IMG/VR virus record: IMGVR_UViG_3300005253_000515
Location: 1 to 41,419 of that record
DNA length: 41,419 nucleotides
Direction: 5' to 3' (one strand)
From: a virus
Position 1 is the first letter of the stretch. Every line of letters starts with the position of its first letter. The position numbers were made by a program, and so were the translations under genes. This document shows, one piece after another, positions 16,560 to 26,329 of the stretch. Under the pieces are notes generated by a model. It made no database searches. It was not told the DNA's origin and saw nothing but the letters and a program-made list of their open reading frames with translations.

Positions 16560-19500
16560 CAGCGACCCAACCTCTCCCTCAGTTTTCTACGCCTTTCTTC
16601 TATACTTTGACGTGCTCTCTCGGCTGGGGTTAAGTCCTTCTTTCTAATGATTGCTTCACGTTCCTTGAACACCTCTTCTATGGGCTTGCTGACCTTATCT
16701 GTTAGTACAAGCCACGCATCCAGGTCACGATTATTATATCTAAGTTCCTCTCTCTCTGTTAAGGATAAGCCAAACATACCCACTCGTCTGCCTGTATCTA
16801 ATTCATTATACTCATCGTAGGAAGTCTCCACTTTCTCAGTGGGTATCCAGTCCCATTTAATATCTGTTTTCCAACCTAAGCGACTCTTCATTTCCTTATA
16901 GAACTCAGGATTAGCCTTGAGGTATCTTTCTTGGGCATATCCCTTAGCGTCTAGTGTGTAATACTGCACATAACCATCTATATGCTCAAATGGGAGCTTT
17001 TCATCATAGGCTTTAACCCGCAAGTCATCTTCAGGAGTTCTAGTTTCCTTTTCTTTAATTTCATCATATTCTACTGGTGGAATATAATCGGGAGGTTCTA
17101 TTCCCTTGATTCCTTTCATCTCCGCAGCAAACTCAGGATTTTCTTGCAGATAACGCTCCTGTCTAAATCCTGCTACTGGAAGGTCATAATATGAAACAAA
17201 GTCATCAATCGCAGTAAAGCCTTCAGAGTGAGCTTGTATCTTCCTTTTAACAGTAGCATATTGCTCAGACCCCTCTTCTAAGTCACTGAGGTCAGCGTTA
17301 AGGCGTAGCACTGCCTCCTGTTCTAGTAGTTCCTCTTTTCTATCACTAAGTAGGTCATTGGCTATCGCCCAGTCATAGGTTTCAGGGTTATCAAGTAACC
17401 AGACAAGCGCCTCCGAACTACTAGCACCAAACTCATCTACAACTACCCCCCTATCAGCCCAAACATCTACCCCATTCATACCATCTAGTTTATCAGGTAC
17501 GTCATTATCAATAGCCTCTACACGTCTCATATCCGCTACCCAATTCGGATTATCTTCCTTGAACTGCTCTCTGGCTAGTTTACGTTCTTCCTTATCCTCA
17601 ATAAAGTTAGGTGCTTCAGTATTGCCGAAGTTCTCATACTGATTGGATAGTTCAAAGTTCGTTTGCTCTAGTTCAAACTTCTGAGTAAATAGCTCATCAT
17701 ATTTATCAGGGTCTTGCTGAAATGCGTTGATAGCCTGTGGAGGTATTTTATACTTCTCCATCAGACGTAACAATTCAGTAGCACTATTGGGATTCTGGAA
17801 GTCAGTAACCTTACCAGTCAAGTAAAGTAGCGCTTCTAATTCAGGATTATTTTGTCTCATCACCAGTCTACCACCACTCTTTGCATCAGTGGCTTCATAG
17901 GGTATAAATAAGTCCTCGGCATTGATAATTTCTACCGCTAGTGGTTCACCATCTCTTAATACCTTATTCTTCCCCTGACTATTGACCATTTTATGGACTT
18001 GTTCGGCATAGCTCCCCATATCAAAGTATTCAGCATCTTCACCGATAACCAATTTCTCAAGGTTGCCTATCCTGTTCCTGAATGGTGCTAACTCAGTCGA
18101 GGTATCTACCCCAAAGATTTTATCGTAGCCAGGTATTAGTTCGGTATCTATATTGTTGGCTTCTATCAGTCTTAGAACTTCCTGCCTTGCCATCTCGGAC
18201 GATAATGTAGTGAAGTTCCCCGACACAAACATCTGAGCTTCCAGGATAGGATTTTGTTCACGCCATCTCTTCTGTGCAGTTTGAGTATTAAGTGTCGGGT
18301 AGTCTTTTGCCCTTACCAGTGGGTCTGTTAAATCTTCATAGGACTGCCACCCTTCCTCCCACTTATCCTCAAGTTGCTTTAGTTTGAAGTCTTTACCTTT
18401 CAGATAAAATAATAGTGTGAGCCAATCCTTTTCACCAGTAGCCACAGCTTCTAATTGTTTCAGAATGCTAGGAGTAATCGTTTTGCGTAAATTATTCCAG
18501 CCCGATTTAATCATCCTTTCGTCTTGCATAGTAACGCCAGTTATAAAATCCGCAATAGCACCTTGTAATTCCAACCCAGGGAACTCACCGCCAACTACAC
18601 CCGCCAAATATCTCAAAGAAGTTACACCTGTGTATTCCCAAGCTTTGAGCCTCTCCCTATCCTTAATCACCTTAGCCAGGCCAACAATGAGTATATACAT
18701 CAGGATAGATTGATACGTCTGCGACCAAGGAGCTTTCGTAACTGTCTGTCCTGTAGCTTGCTCGTATTCAGTATAAACACTAGATGGTCTCTTACTAATC
18801 CACTTGGTCATAAGTTCCATCCAGTTGCCCGTCCAAGTGGTGAGCATAGCAAACTGTCTGCCAGGGGCACTCTGTGATATTGCCATACTATTCATCTTGG
18901 TGTAAAGGAACTGGGTATCGGCAGCGACTTCGTCACCCCTAGCAATCCAGACAGCCTCACTAGCGTTTGGCAGACCTTCCTTCGCCTCTGAATATCCAGC
19001 CAGGAAAGCATCCGAGACATTCTGAAGGTCTGCCAAACGGAACATAAACATAGCCGACTGTTGTAATCCCTTTGGCAGTCTGTTTAGAAATGAGTCATCT
19101 AAACCTGCTAGAAACGCTTGTTTACGAGAACGCAAGGCTAGGGACTTAGCCAACACCGATTTGCCTTCACTGGTGAACCTCATCCTGATACCATTGGCAA
19201 AGTGCTTCGTCCCGGTCTCAGCTATAATTAGAGTATGCTGACTCAAGTTCCTAATAGCTGTCGTTGCCTTATAGCCCATCCATAACGGATATAGAACACC
19301 AGTCATATTATAAGAAAACACACCAGCAGGATTGCCCCGCCCTAGTTTATCCGCTACTACATTCCCACCAGGCAAAGGGCGGATTATATCTAACATCTCG
19401 TTCCATGTGGTATTAAACTGTCTATCTATTGGAGACATTTCCCCAGTCATTCTCCTTGAATAATCATCCAAGTATTCCTTAATGAACTTAGGAGTAGTCG

Positions 19501-22500
19501 GGTCATTTGCTATCAGTGCTACCTGTTGCAGGTGAGGCTCATAATATAAAACCCTCAGAGAGACGGCATCATAGGCTTCCATAGCAGCAAAGGGGTCTTC
19601 CAAGAAACCTGTCGCACCGAGACGCTCTTTGAGGAATGGGTCGGTAATCTTGGATTGAGTCTTTTCGTCAAGCATACGAGCTAAGGCAGGGTCAATCTTT
19701 CGTCCTTCTTTTAGTTCAGCCACCATTTCTTCCTCAAATAAATGAGGAATGTAGTCTTTTATTCTCTTTTCAGGAGAGAGACCCTTCTTATCAGCCCATT
19801 CGTTAGCCCACTTCCTGATAAAACTAACTGCCTGCTTCTCTTCATACTTTAGATTATTCCAACCAACACTACCAGCTTCGTTAGCTTCTCTGAATACAAG
19901 GTGACGGCGGTTCTTATCAACCTTTTTCGCTATCGCTCTTTGTTCTTTGAGGCGAGTCACTCTTTCCTCACCAATTAAAACCTCAGCTTCTTGAATACCC
20001 TTGTATAACGGATACTGCCCTAGCTTCTCAAATACCTTCCTACTACTCCTTACCCATCTTTCTTTTATGCCAATATCCCTAATGAAGGCAGTGTTATCTT
20101 CTACCGCTTTAGAGATTGGAGTCTCTGGGTCAAGAGGGACACCATCATTACTAAGCGGTTCTGATGCCTCAGCCATCGCCAATGCTTCTTCTATAGACTC
20201 AGGTATAACACCAATAGTGATTTTAGGAGTAGGTGCTTCAACCTGTTCAGCTACTTTGGGTGCTACTTCAGGTTTGACCCTATACCAAGTTTTACCTTCC
20301 TCTCTCCAAGTTTCAACTCGTCCTTGAGATACTAACTTTCTGAAATCATTTAACTGCGTAGTAGAAAATTGTTTTATATTAGCCACGCCTGTTTTACCAT
20401 AACGTGCCAACAGTTTATAATTTCTTTCAAGATTAGTGCCTGCTCTAAAGGCTTCTCTTTCTTTGATGGGTGCTACTTCCTCAGTAACAGGTGCTTCAAC
20501 TGCTGGGGGAGTTACCGGAGGTTTAGGTTCTGTAGGAGGCTTTCTAACTCCTAAACCCTCTTCGCCTATAAATCTAACAGGAATATCCTTAATCCCTAAA
20601 TCTTGTGCTACTATAAGTCTGTGTATTCCATCCCAAACTATTTGAGAACCATCCTCCCTGACCCTTATTACAATGGGTTCCTTTATACCCTCCCTTCGGA
20701 TTTCCTCAGTTAATCTCTTAATCTCAACAGTCTCATCTCTCCGTATAAGGTCTATTGGTATTCTAGTCTCTAACTGTGATACCTCTTCCAATGATAAAGT
20801 TCTAACAGGTTCAGGCTGCCCAGGCAATCTAACAAAGCCCTCTTCGCCTCTTATGCCTCTAGGTGTTACTTCCCCAACCCCTGCCTCTACCCCTGTAGGT
20901 GCTGTTACAGCCTGTTCAGGGGTTGGAGTTATCTCTGGGGCGACTGGGGCTTTAGGGGGTATACCTATTTCCTCTGGTGTAACTTTGGCATAACTATCTA
21001 TAAGAGACCGTAAGCCTTCTGGTGTTTTAGCTATTTCGTTCAGTGCTTTGAGTTTTGCTTGCTCATCAGTTAATCCTTCGCCTTTAAGCCCACTAACGAT
21101 GTCGTTATATGTATCCGTGAGTTTTTCAGGCTTATACCATTCACCTGTAATTTTATCCTGTTCCCATCCTGTCTTGTCTGGTGTGAGAGCAGCTTCCTCA
21201 GCGGGAACATGACGTGATGAAACAGCCCCACCAAAAATAGCAAATGGTGATGTAGCAATCAAGGTTCTAAGGGCTGTTTCATCTATACCATCAAATAATC
21301 CTCGTTCTTCATCAAACACACCAACAAAGGCATTTGTTACAATATCCTGTCCAATCTCCTGAAGCGTATTAACAACCTCAACCGTACCGAAAGTTGTCCC
21401 AAACTTCTTGATGGCGGTTAGAACTGTTTTTTTAACTACCTCTTTCCTTATTTTATTTCTTGCGATTCTAAAAAATGGAGAAATCACAGATAATAACGGC
21501 AAGTCATCTGCTGCCTCAGTTGCAGACAAAAAGAATCCGATAGGAACTGCAATACTCCCAGCAACATCCTCTGGAGCACCAGCATCTACTAATTCCTGAT
21601 ATAAATCATGCGATATAGAAGGCGTGGCAATGCCAACTCCAGCAGATACACCAAGAAATGGGTTCTTGGTGGTATAGGTAACAGCTAATGTAGTTGCCAT
21701 AATAGCAAGCGTATAAGTAGCTGCTTCACCAATAGTATATCCCCAATACCCAGGGTCTTTTAAGAGTGCCCAGTTTTCAGTGAGGTCTTGCCTATATTCT
21801 TTAGGGGGTTGAAGTTCAGGGTGCTTCTCAAGAAATATCTCATGCTTCTCCTGATTCTCGGCAGCAACACGCCTAAATATATCACGAGCTTGTTTAGTCT
21901 GCCTATTTGATTGAGCAGCTTCCTCAGCAGTAAACACAAGTCCTAACTCCTGTACCTCCTTTTCTGACATACCAGTAACACGCTTAACATCACCAGCTTT
22001 TACTTCCCTTGTATATTCAGCAGGAAGAACACGAGTAAAATATTGCTTTGTACCATAAAAGATATTAGGGACTGAAAGCCGTATGCTATCCCATAGATTA
22101 GCAAAGAAACCTCTGCTAACAAATTCCCCTTCTTGAGTTACAGCACTTGTAAGAGGGGTAGGTTCTGGAATTACCTCTCCAACTGGTTGAAAGACGCTCT
22201 CAACCAACCCATCTATCTCTTCGGGTGTAAATGGTTGCCCTTGTTCATTTACTGACCTTCGCCCGATAGCTCTTAATAAACCCTCAGTAGTAGGTGTTCT
22301 ACCCTTTGCCTTTAACTCTTTAACAAACCCCTCTGTATCGGTAGAAGCCTTCTGCTGGATAGAAGTAAAAGCCTCTTCTACCTTCTGGTCTATCGTAACA
22401 TCTTCACCTTCACGTATAGTCATTAACTCAGGATAAAGAGCGGATATACTTGTCTCCAGTTCCATTCGAGCAACAGACTCTTCCATAGTGGGTTGTGCAA

Positions 22501-23206
22501 CTTCAGGAGCACCTCTTAAACGCTGCTCAATGGTTGAAATCTCTTCCCCAATAAGACGCCTCTTCCCCAAGTCCTTTTCCTGTTTCCACTGTTGTGTTAA
22601 TTCCTTAAACCTAACATCAAGTTGAGATACCTCTTCTATTGTGAGTTCAGGTTCTGAGGGTTCTTGAATCTCTAGTGCTTCAAGTTCTTCTTTGGTAAAT
22701 GTCTCCCCTTCTGGAGACAAGGCGGTATATCCAATAACCTCACCAGCTTCATCATTGATTATATCCCTGAACTCCCATCCTTCAGGAGAAGTAAAAGTAG
22801 CGGAAGGTTTAGCGTCCTCAGTCACTACCCCTTTAGGAGATGGAGGTGGAGCTACCCTAACTCTCCATCCAGGGTCTAAGGTGTAACCAAACTGCTTTGC
22901 CTCTTCTGATGTAAGTTCATAAGCACCCAGAGTATATACACCCTTCTGCCTCTCTCCAGGTGTGGGCTTAAATCCAGTAGGTTTTTCCTCGATTAGAGGT
23001 TTCTCTTCTGCCTTTGGGGGGGCAGGTGGCTTACTTCTGGCTATCTCTCCTAAGTGATAAGCAAGAGTATGGCGAGTCTTACCCAACCTTACCTCTTCAG
23101 CTTGCTTCGCCATAGCTTCTTCTATGTGAAGTTTGCGTAATTTCCTCTTACGCTCTTCTTCAGGTGTATCAAATATATTAGGCTTTTTACGCCTTCTTGT
23201 AACCAT
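16559..23206 (-). CDS. Giant polyvalent-type virion protein with ParB-like domain and membrane segments
   Basis: Encodes 2215 residues. Visible parts: a basic N-terminus (MVTRRRKKPN); Glu/Pro-rich segments; hydrophobic stretches at about 482-522 (IGEAATYTLAIMATTLAVTY) and 549-579 (SIAVPIGFFLSATEA); a ParB/sulfiredoxin-type nuclease-like domain at about 812-885 (IPIDLIRRDE, IKEPIVIRV, WDGIHRLIVAQDLG, the DGIHR standing where ParB has GERR/GEHR); a large helical middle; another hydrophobic segment near 1500 (ILMYILIVGLAKV); and a long charged C-terminal helical region. Located between portal and scaffold, it fits large polyvalent or internal/ejection proteins that enter the host with DNA. Role is inference. 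Confidence 0.7.
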   Translation of the reverse strand: MVTRRRKKPNIFDTPEEERKRKLRKLHIEEAMAKQAEEVRLGKTRHTLAYHLGEIARSKPPAPPKAEEKPLIEEKPTGFKPTPGERQKGVYTLGAYELTSEEAKQFGYTLDPGWRVRVAPPPSPKGVVTEDAKPSATFTSPEGWEFRDIINDEAGEVIGYTALSPEGETFTKEELEALEIQEPSEPELTIEEVSQLDVRFKELTQQWKQEKDLGKRRLIGEEISTIEQRLRGAPEVAQPTMEESVARMELETSISALYPELMTIREGEDVTIDQKVEEAFTSIQQKASTDTEGFVKELKAKGRTPTTEGLLRAIGRRSVNEQGQPFTPEEIDGLVESVFQPVGEVIPEPTPLTSAVTQEGEFVSRGFFANLWDSIRLSVPNIFYGTKQYFTRVLPAEYTREVKAGDVKRVTGMSEKEVQELGLVFTAEEAAQSNRQTKQARDIFRRVAAENQEKHEIFLEKHPELQPPKEYRQDLTENWALLKDPGYWGYTIGEAATYTLAIMATTLAVTYTTKNPFLGVSAGVGIATPSISHDLYQELVDAGAPEDVAGSIAVPIGFFLSATEAADDLPLLSVISPFFRIARNKIRKEVVKKTVLTAIKKFGTTFGTVEVVNTLQEIGQDIVTNAFVGVFDEERGLFDGIDETALRTLIATSPFAIFGGAVSSRHVPAEEAALTPDKTGWEQDKITGEWYKPEKLTDTYNDIVSGLKGEGLTDEQAKLKALNEIAKTPEGLRSLIDSYAKVTPEEIGIPPKAPVAPEITPTPEQAVTAPTGVEAGVGEVTPRGIRGEEGFVRLPGQPEPVRTLSLEEVSQLETRIPIDLIRRDETVEIKRLTEEIRREGIKEPIVIRVREDGSQIVWDGIHRLIVAQDLGIKDIPVRFIGEEGLGVRKPPTEPKPPVTPPAVEAPVTEEVAPIKEREAFRAGTNLERNYKLLARYGKTGVANIKQFSTTQLNDFRKLVSQGRVETWREEGKTWYRVKPEVAPKVAEQVEAPTPKITIGVIPESIEEALAMAEASEPLSNDGVPLDPETPISKAVEDNTAFIRDIGIKERWVRSSRKVFEKLGQYPLYKGIQEAEVLIGEERVTRLKEQRAIAKKVDKNRRHLVFREANEAGSVGWNNLKYEEKQAVSFIRKWANEWADKKGLSPEKRIKDYIPHLFEEEMVAELKEGRKIDPALARMLDEKTQSKITDPFLKERLGATGFLEDPFAAMEAYDAVSLRVLYYEPHLQQVALIANDPTTPKFIKEYLDDYSRRMTGEMSPIDRQFNTTWNEMLDIIRPLPGGNVVADKLGRGNPAGVFSYNMTGVLYPLWMGYKATTAIRNLSQHTLIIAETGTKHFANGIRMRFTSEGKSVLAKSLALRSRKQAFLAGLDDSFLNRLPKGLQQSAMFMFRLADLQNVSDAFLAGYSEAKEGLPNASEAVWIARGDEVAADTQFLYTKMNSMAISQSAPGRQFAMLTTWTGNWMELMTKWISKRPSSVYTEYEQATGQTVTKAPWSQTYQSILMYILIVGLAKVIKDRERLKAWEYTGVTSLRYLAGVVGGEFPGLELQGAIADFITGVTMQDERMIKSGWNNLRKTITPSILKQLEAVATGEKDWLTLLFYLKGKDFKLKQLEDKWEEGWQSYEDLTDPLVRAKDYPTLNTQTAQKRWREQNPILEAQMFVSGNFTTLSSEMARQEVLRLIEANNIDTELIPGYDKIFGVDTSTELAPFRNRIGNLEKLVIGEDAEYFDMGSYAEQVHKMVNSQGKNKVLRDGEPLAVEIINAEDLFIPYEATDAKSGGRLVMRQNNPELEALLYLTGKVTDFQNPNSATELLRLMEKYKIPPQAINAFQQDPDKYDELFTQKFELEQTNFELSNQYENFGNTEAPNFIEDKEERKLAREQFKEDNPNWVADMRRVEAIDNDVPDKLDGMNGVDVWADRGVVVDEFGASSSEALVWLLDNPETYDWAIANDLLSDRKEELLEQEAVLRLNADLSDLEEGSEQYATVKRKIQAHSEGFTAIDDFVSYYDLPVAGFRQERYLQENPEFAAEMKGIKGIEPPDYIPPVEYDEIKEKETRTPEDDLRVKAYDEKLPFEHIDGYVQYYTLDAKGYAQERYLKANPEFYKEMKSRLGWKTDIKWDWIPTEKVETSYDEYNELDTGRRVGMFGLSLTEREELRYNNRDLDAWLVLTDKVSKPIEEVFKEREAIIRKKDLTPAERARQSIEERRRKLRERLGR

Positions 23207-23590
23207 TTATTTGGTCCTTAATTTCAATACTACGGAACTCTCATAAATACCACTTGTTGCCATAACCGTTGCTTTAAGTATGTCCCCCTTATTGATACGC
23301 TGTCCAAAGGTTCGTGTATTCATACTGCTATCTAAGTGTAGAAGAAAACCACCTCGTATATTTGTTATTATTATATCAATAAAACCAAGCGGTTCTGATA
23401 TTACAAAAGCATCAACAACCTCACAATCAAATGGAATATATACTTGGGATTTAAGCCCAGATGGAATGTTCAATAATCTCAATTCTTTCTTCCAATAAGG
23501 GACAAAAAGCCATTTATGTTTTCCCCACTTCTGACCAGTCCCACCACAGAATAGAAAATTGACTGATGCGTGATTTGCGTCTAATATCAT
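23207..23590 (-). CDS. Hypothetical structural protein
   Basis: Encodes 127 residues, AAGGA upstream. Strand-rich, with segments such as SQVYIPFDCEVVDAFVIS and DIIITNIRGGFLLHLD. This resembles small phage proteins with a 'vyiPf.c.v..a..i.ep.Gs.iidi' beta-sandwich. Ends one base before the giant gene. Function unknown; possibly virion surface. Confidence 0.6.
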   Translation of the reverse strand: MILDANHASVNFLFCGGTGQKWGKHKWLFVPYWKKELRLLNIPSGLKSQVYIPFDCEVVDAFVISEPLGFIDIIITNIRGGFLLHLDSSMNTRTFGQRINKGDILKATVMATSGIYESSVVLKLRTK

Positions 23591-23613
23591 TATTTAATCC
23601 TTAATCTTTTTTC

Positions 23614-23820
23614 TTAATCGAAGTAACACCACCCTCTTATTATCAGCATCAGAAACCGCCAAATACGCTTATGGATGGGAAATACCAACCTAAAAATAGT
23701 TCGTGTAATAGTAGGTTCTTCCCGTATCTGCTCTTGATTAGACCCCGTAGCATAGCAACCAGTTATTACACCATTGCTTTCACCTACAAAACCACCAGTT
23801 ATCTCTCCTCTAGTCGTCAT
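23614..23820 (-). CDS. Small ORF with a single GLUG-repeat fragment (possibly a remnant)
   Basis: Encodes 68 residues behind GGAGG. The first 27 residues (ITGGFVGESNGVITGCYATG) are one GLUG repeat like those of the 2984-4093 adhesin, including the shared DNA string TGCTATGC. After ATGS the sequence changes to a basic, hydrophobic tail without GLUG character (TIFRLVFPIHKRIWRFLMLII). It looks like a 5' piece of an adhesin gene fused to out-of-frame or foreign sequence. It may still be translated. Confidence 0.5.
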   Translation of the reverse strand: MTTRGEITGGFVGESNGVITGCYATGSNQEQIREEPTITRTIFRLVFPIHKRIWRFLMLIIRGWCYFD

Positions 23821-23986
23821 ATAAAACCTCCGCCGTCAAAGTCTCGGCTTTATAGCAATAGTCACAATCATCAGGCGTACCTTTATTAAAAGCCTTGCAG
23901 AAAGGACACCAATTAAAAGACCCTGTTAGCTCATACTCCTGATTCAATAACAATCCACACTCTTGTATCTCTTCTTGCTTTGTCAT
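23810..23986 (-). CDS. Small zinc-ribbon protein
   Basis: Encodes 58 residues behind AAAGGAGGG. CPFCKAFNKG and CDYC give two knuckles 14 residues apart, typical of a rubredoxin-like zinc ribbon. Overlaps the following GLUG-fragment gene by 11 bp. One of many Cys-knuckle micro-proteins in this genome; role unknown. Confidence 0.65.
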   Translation of the reverse strand: MTKQEEIQECGLLLNQEYELTGSFNWCPFCKAFNKGTPDDCDYCYKAETLTAEVLYDD

Positions 23987-23998
23987 ATTTACCCTCCT

Positions 23999-24139
23999 TT
24001 ATTTAATCTTCCTTGCAACCGCCTTTATCTTCTCAGCAACCCCTCCCATAATTCCCCCAGAAGGTTTAACTATAGCCTCTAGTGGACTCTTTAACGCAGT
24101 GATATGCTCAAGACAGATTTTCTTATTCCAGCGAAGCAT
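23999..24139 (-). CDS. Small basic protein
   Basis: Encodes 46 residues with GGAGG about ten bases upstream. A basic N-terminus (MLRWNKK), a Gly-rich centre (PSGGIMGGVAEKI) and a basic amphipathic C-terminus (KAVARKIK). Not recognised. Confidence 0.5.
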   Translation of the reverse strand: MLRWNKKICLEHITALKSPLEAIVKPSGGIMGGVAEKIKAVARKIK

Positions 24140-24145
24140 AATCAA

Positions 24146-24325
24146 TTACCTCCTCGTCTTACATAAAACATTCCCGTCTACAGTTACTGTATAAGTGATA
24201 AAGGGCAAGTTTATTATTCTTTGTGTTGCTAATATAGCACGTCCATGCGGCAAACGGTACACCCAAAGATTTTTTGCTACCCAATGATGTATCCTACGTT
24301 GTTTGCTAAAAATTAACCCGAACAT
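24146..24325 (-). CDS. Hypothetical small basic protein
   Basis: Encodes 59 residues; the ribosome site is weak (AAGAGA). One base separates it from the stop of the gene upstream, so it may be translated by coupling. Basic N-terminus (FSKQRRIHHW) and two strand-like stretches. Not recognised. Confidence 0.4.
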   Translation of the reverse strand: MFGLIFSKQRRIHHWVAKNLWVYRLPHGRAILATQRIINLPFITYTVTVDGNVLCKTRR

Positions 24326-24326
24326 A

Positions 24327-24491
24327 CTATCTCTTATACATCTCCATTAGTAGTTCTTTAATGTCTTGCTCGTAGGTTTTGAGTTCCTCTTTTTCCCCCT
24401 CTAACTCTAGGTATATTTCAGGTGGAACCTTCTGGGCAACGGATATAGAGTCACCTTTATCACTAAGTTTAGCGTAAATAACTATTTTCAT
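24327..24491 (-). CDS. Hypothetical small acidic protein
   Basis: Encodes 54 residues behind GGAGG. A beta strand (MKIVIYAKLSD) is followed by a long charged helix (LELEGEKEELKTYEQDIKEL). Not recognised. Part of the row of tiny genes between portal and the giant protein. Confidence 0.55.
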   Translation of the reverse strand: MKIVIYAKLSDKGDSISVAQKVPPEIYLELEGEKEELKTYEQDIKELLMEMYKR

Positions 24492-24492
24492 A

Positions 24493-24606
24493 TTACCTCC
24501 ACATTCTATCGTGATTATATCTATCCCAGTCCATCACAGATGAACCATACAACATAACTATAACGTGAGCAATAATCCCCATAGTGAAGTCCCAAAACCT
24601 TTTCAT
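24493..24606 (-). CDS. Single-pass membrane micro-protein
   Basis: Encodes 37 residues behind AGGAGG, with a 4-bp ATGA overlap with the portal stop. A hydrophobic segment TMGIIAHVIVMLYGSSVM lies between two polar ends. Function unknown. Confidence 0.55.
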   Translation of the reverse strand: MKRFWDFTMGIIAHVIVMLYGSSVMDWDRYNHDRMWR

Positions 24607-26297
24607 ACTACCTCCTGTGGCGGTCTTGTTTGACCTCCGCCACCACTCCCTAACCCTAATAGGGCATTAGCATTACTTTTAGGTTTCTCTACTTGTGGAG
24701 TCGCAGCTTCTTCAGGTAACTGTTGTGGCTGCATACGCTGTTTAACTATTCTTACCCCCTCATCAACCAGCATCATTGATTCCCAGTTCTTAAAATCCTT
24801 TTCTGCACCATCTTCCATATCCTCTGCTGCCCCAGCATATTTCATAGCCCCTTCAAACATACCGATAGAAGGGTCTGCATCTTTCCATTTCTCTATATCA
24901 AGTTCCCCGATTATTCCGTCAGGGTCGTCTACCATAAGGATATTAGTCAGGTTCCATTTTAACGGTAATTTACCATAAGCAGCCGTGAACTCAGCTAAAT
25001 TGGCTATTTCCTGCCTTCTACTTTTAACTGTTAATTGATAATTGACAGTGTACTCGTCAGGATTGCCTAACTTACTCGGAGAATACTTTGTTTTCTTACC
25101 TTGCTTACCAATTAGAACTTCACCTTTACCAACCTTGATAAACTGGGCAATCATCATATCAACTAACTGACTTCTAAATATACCCAGAGCTTGTTTCCTT
25201 GAATTTTGTAACCTCGAAATCATCTCTGTTTCACCAGCTAACAAGATAGCACTTGGGGGAGTATTATACTGTCTTGGAGTTATCGGCCCACCATTCTCTA
25301 TCATAGTTTGGAGGTCTACTCTAGCTGTTTGCCCTGCCTTGTTTATATCGCCCCTTGGTACTGGCAGATGCCTCTCCCCTTCCCTGACAGCTACACTCTC
25401 ATCTAGTTCCGGCACTGGTTCTGATGGTCTACCATCAAAATTTATTCTTTCTTGCTCATAAGCAGGATATAACCCAGCATATCCAGATGTCTGTTCCAGG
25501 GATAATGACCTGGCTAGTTCCGTGTAAAGACCAGCATTAAGGAATAGTATATCTTCGCCCTCGTGTTTCAGATACCCCTCATCTCTCAGCATAAACCCAG
25601 AAGCAGGTATGACTATTACGAATGGAGGATGACCAAAGGGATTCTTTTCTTGCCGTCCTTCTACCTTTTTACCTTCTATCCATAATTCGTTCTTCTCACC
25701 ATCCCAGAAATCCCTGACCTCATACTTCTTATCATCTCCTTCACTTATATTCACATCAGGATACTTTCTTTTAATAGCAGACCCGCTCATAAATATCTGT
25801 GGGCAAACCCACCACAACCCCTCTTCCCCACGTTCAAAGGGTGTCCACCTCATATCTACAGGCAGACAATCAATCTTATATTCACCATCTATGACTTGTG
25901 AAATCCACCTCACTCCTATCGCCCACCGTACACACACATGGTTACATAACCACCCAAACAAAGACGGAATACCATACCTCTTTAACATATATTCATCTGC
26001 TTGAATCAGGTTATCATCTGCAAATGTTTCTATTATATGAGACTGCCTGCCTGATATACTGCCTTCAACCACAGTCTGCCACTTACCACTCATCAAGTCA
26101 GCTACAACGCTGTGAACAAACACTTTAGGCATATTGGGGGTTACGCTAATAGCATCCGTTAATAGTGTCTTGCCATCTGGCTTGACAAGTTTATAAGGCG
26201 TATCATCCCAATGTAGAAACTTTGAAGTCTCATCCATGCGGTCATTTATGTCCGACATAGCTTTAATTCTATTGTCTACCAGTGTCATTGTGTCCAT
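24603..26297 (-). CDS. Portal protein
   Basis: Encodes 564 residues behind AGAGGTG. Long N-terminal alpha/beta part with WICNHV-type helices and Trp-rich strands (RWAIGVRWISQVID), a central EYKIDCLPVDMRW, then GYLKHEGEDILFLNAGLYTELARSL. Next comes the portal-like stem helix region GGPITPRQYNTPPSAILLAGETEMISRL, and finally a Pro/Gln/Gly-rich disordered tail (PPQEVV). Size, position directly after large terminase and before scaffold/capsid, and the overall layout fit a podovirus-type portal. Family assignment is by context and style more than by a diagnostic motif. Confidence 0.75.
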   Translation of the reverse strand: MDTMTLVDNRIKAMSDINDRMDETSKFLHWDDTPYKLVKPDGKTLLTDAISVTPNMPKVFVHSVVADLMSGKWQTVVEGSISGRQSHIIETFADDNLIQADEYMLKRYGIPSLFGWLCNHVCVRWAIGVRWISQVIDGEYKIDCLPVDMRWTPFERGEEGLWWVCPQIFMSGSAIKRKYPDVNISEGDDKKYEVRDFWDGEKNELWIEGKKVEGRQEKNPFGHPPFVIVIPASGFMLRDEGYLKHEGEDILFLNAGLYTELARSLSLEQTSGYAGLYPAYEQERINFDGRPSEPVPELDESVAVREGERHLPVPRGDINKAGQTARVDLQTMIENGGPITPRQYNTPPSAILLAGETEMISRLQNSRKQALGIFRSQLVDMMIAQFIKVGKGEVLIGKQGKKTKYSPSKLGNPDEYTVNYQLTVKSRRQEIANLAEFTAAYGKLPLKWNLTNILMVDDPDGIIGELDIEKWKDADPSIGMFEGAMKYAGAAEDMEDGAEKDFKNWESMMLVDEGVRIVKQRMQPQQLPEEAATPQVEKPKSNANALLGLGSGGGGQTRPPQEVV

Positions 26298-26329
26298 AAA
26301 TTCACCTCTTCTTCATTTCCCTACCCTCC

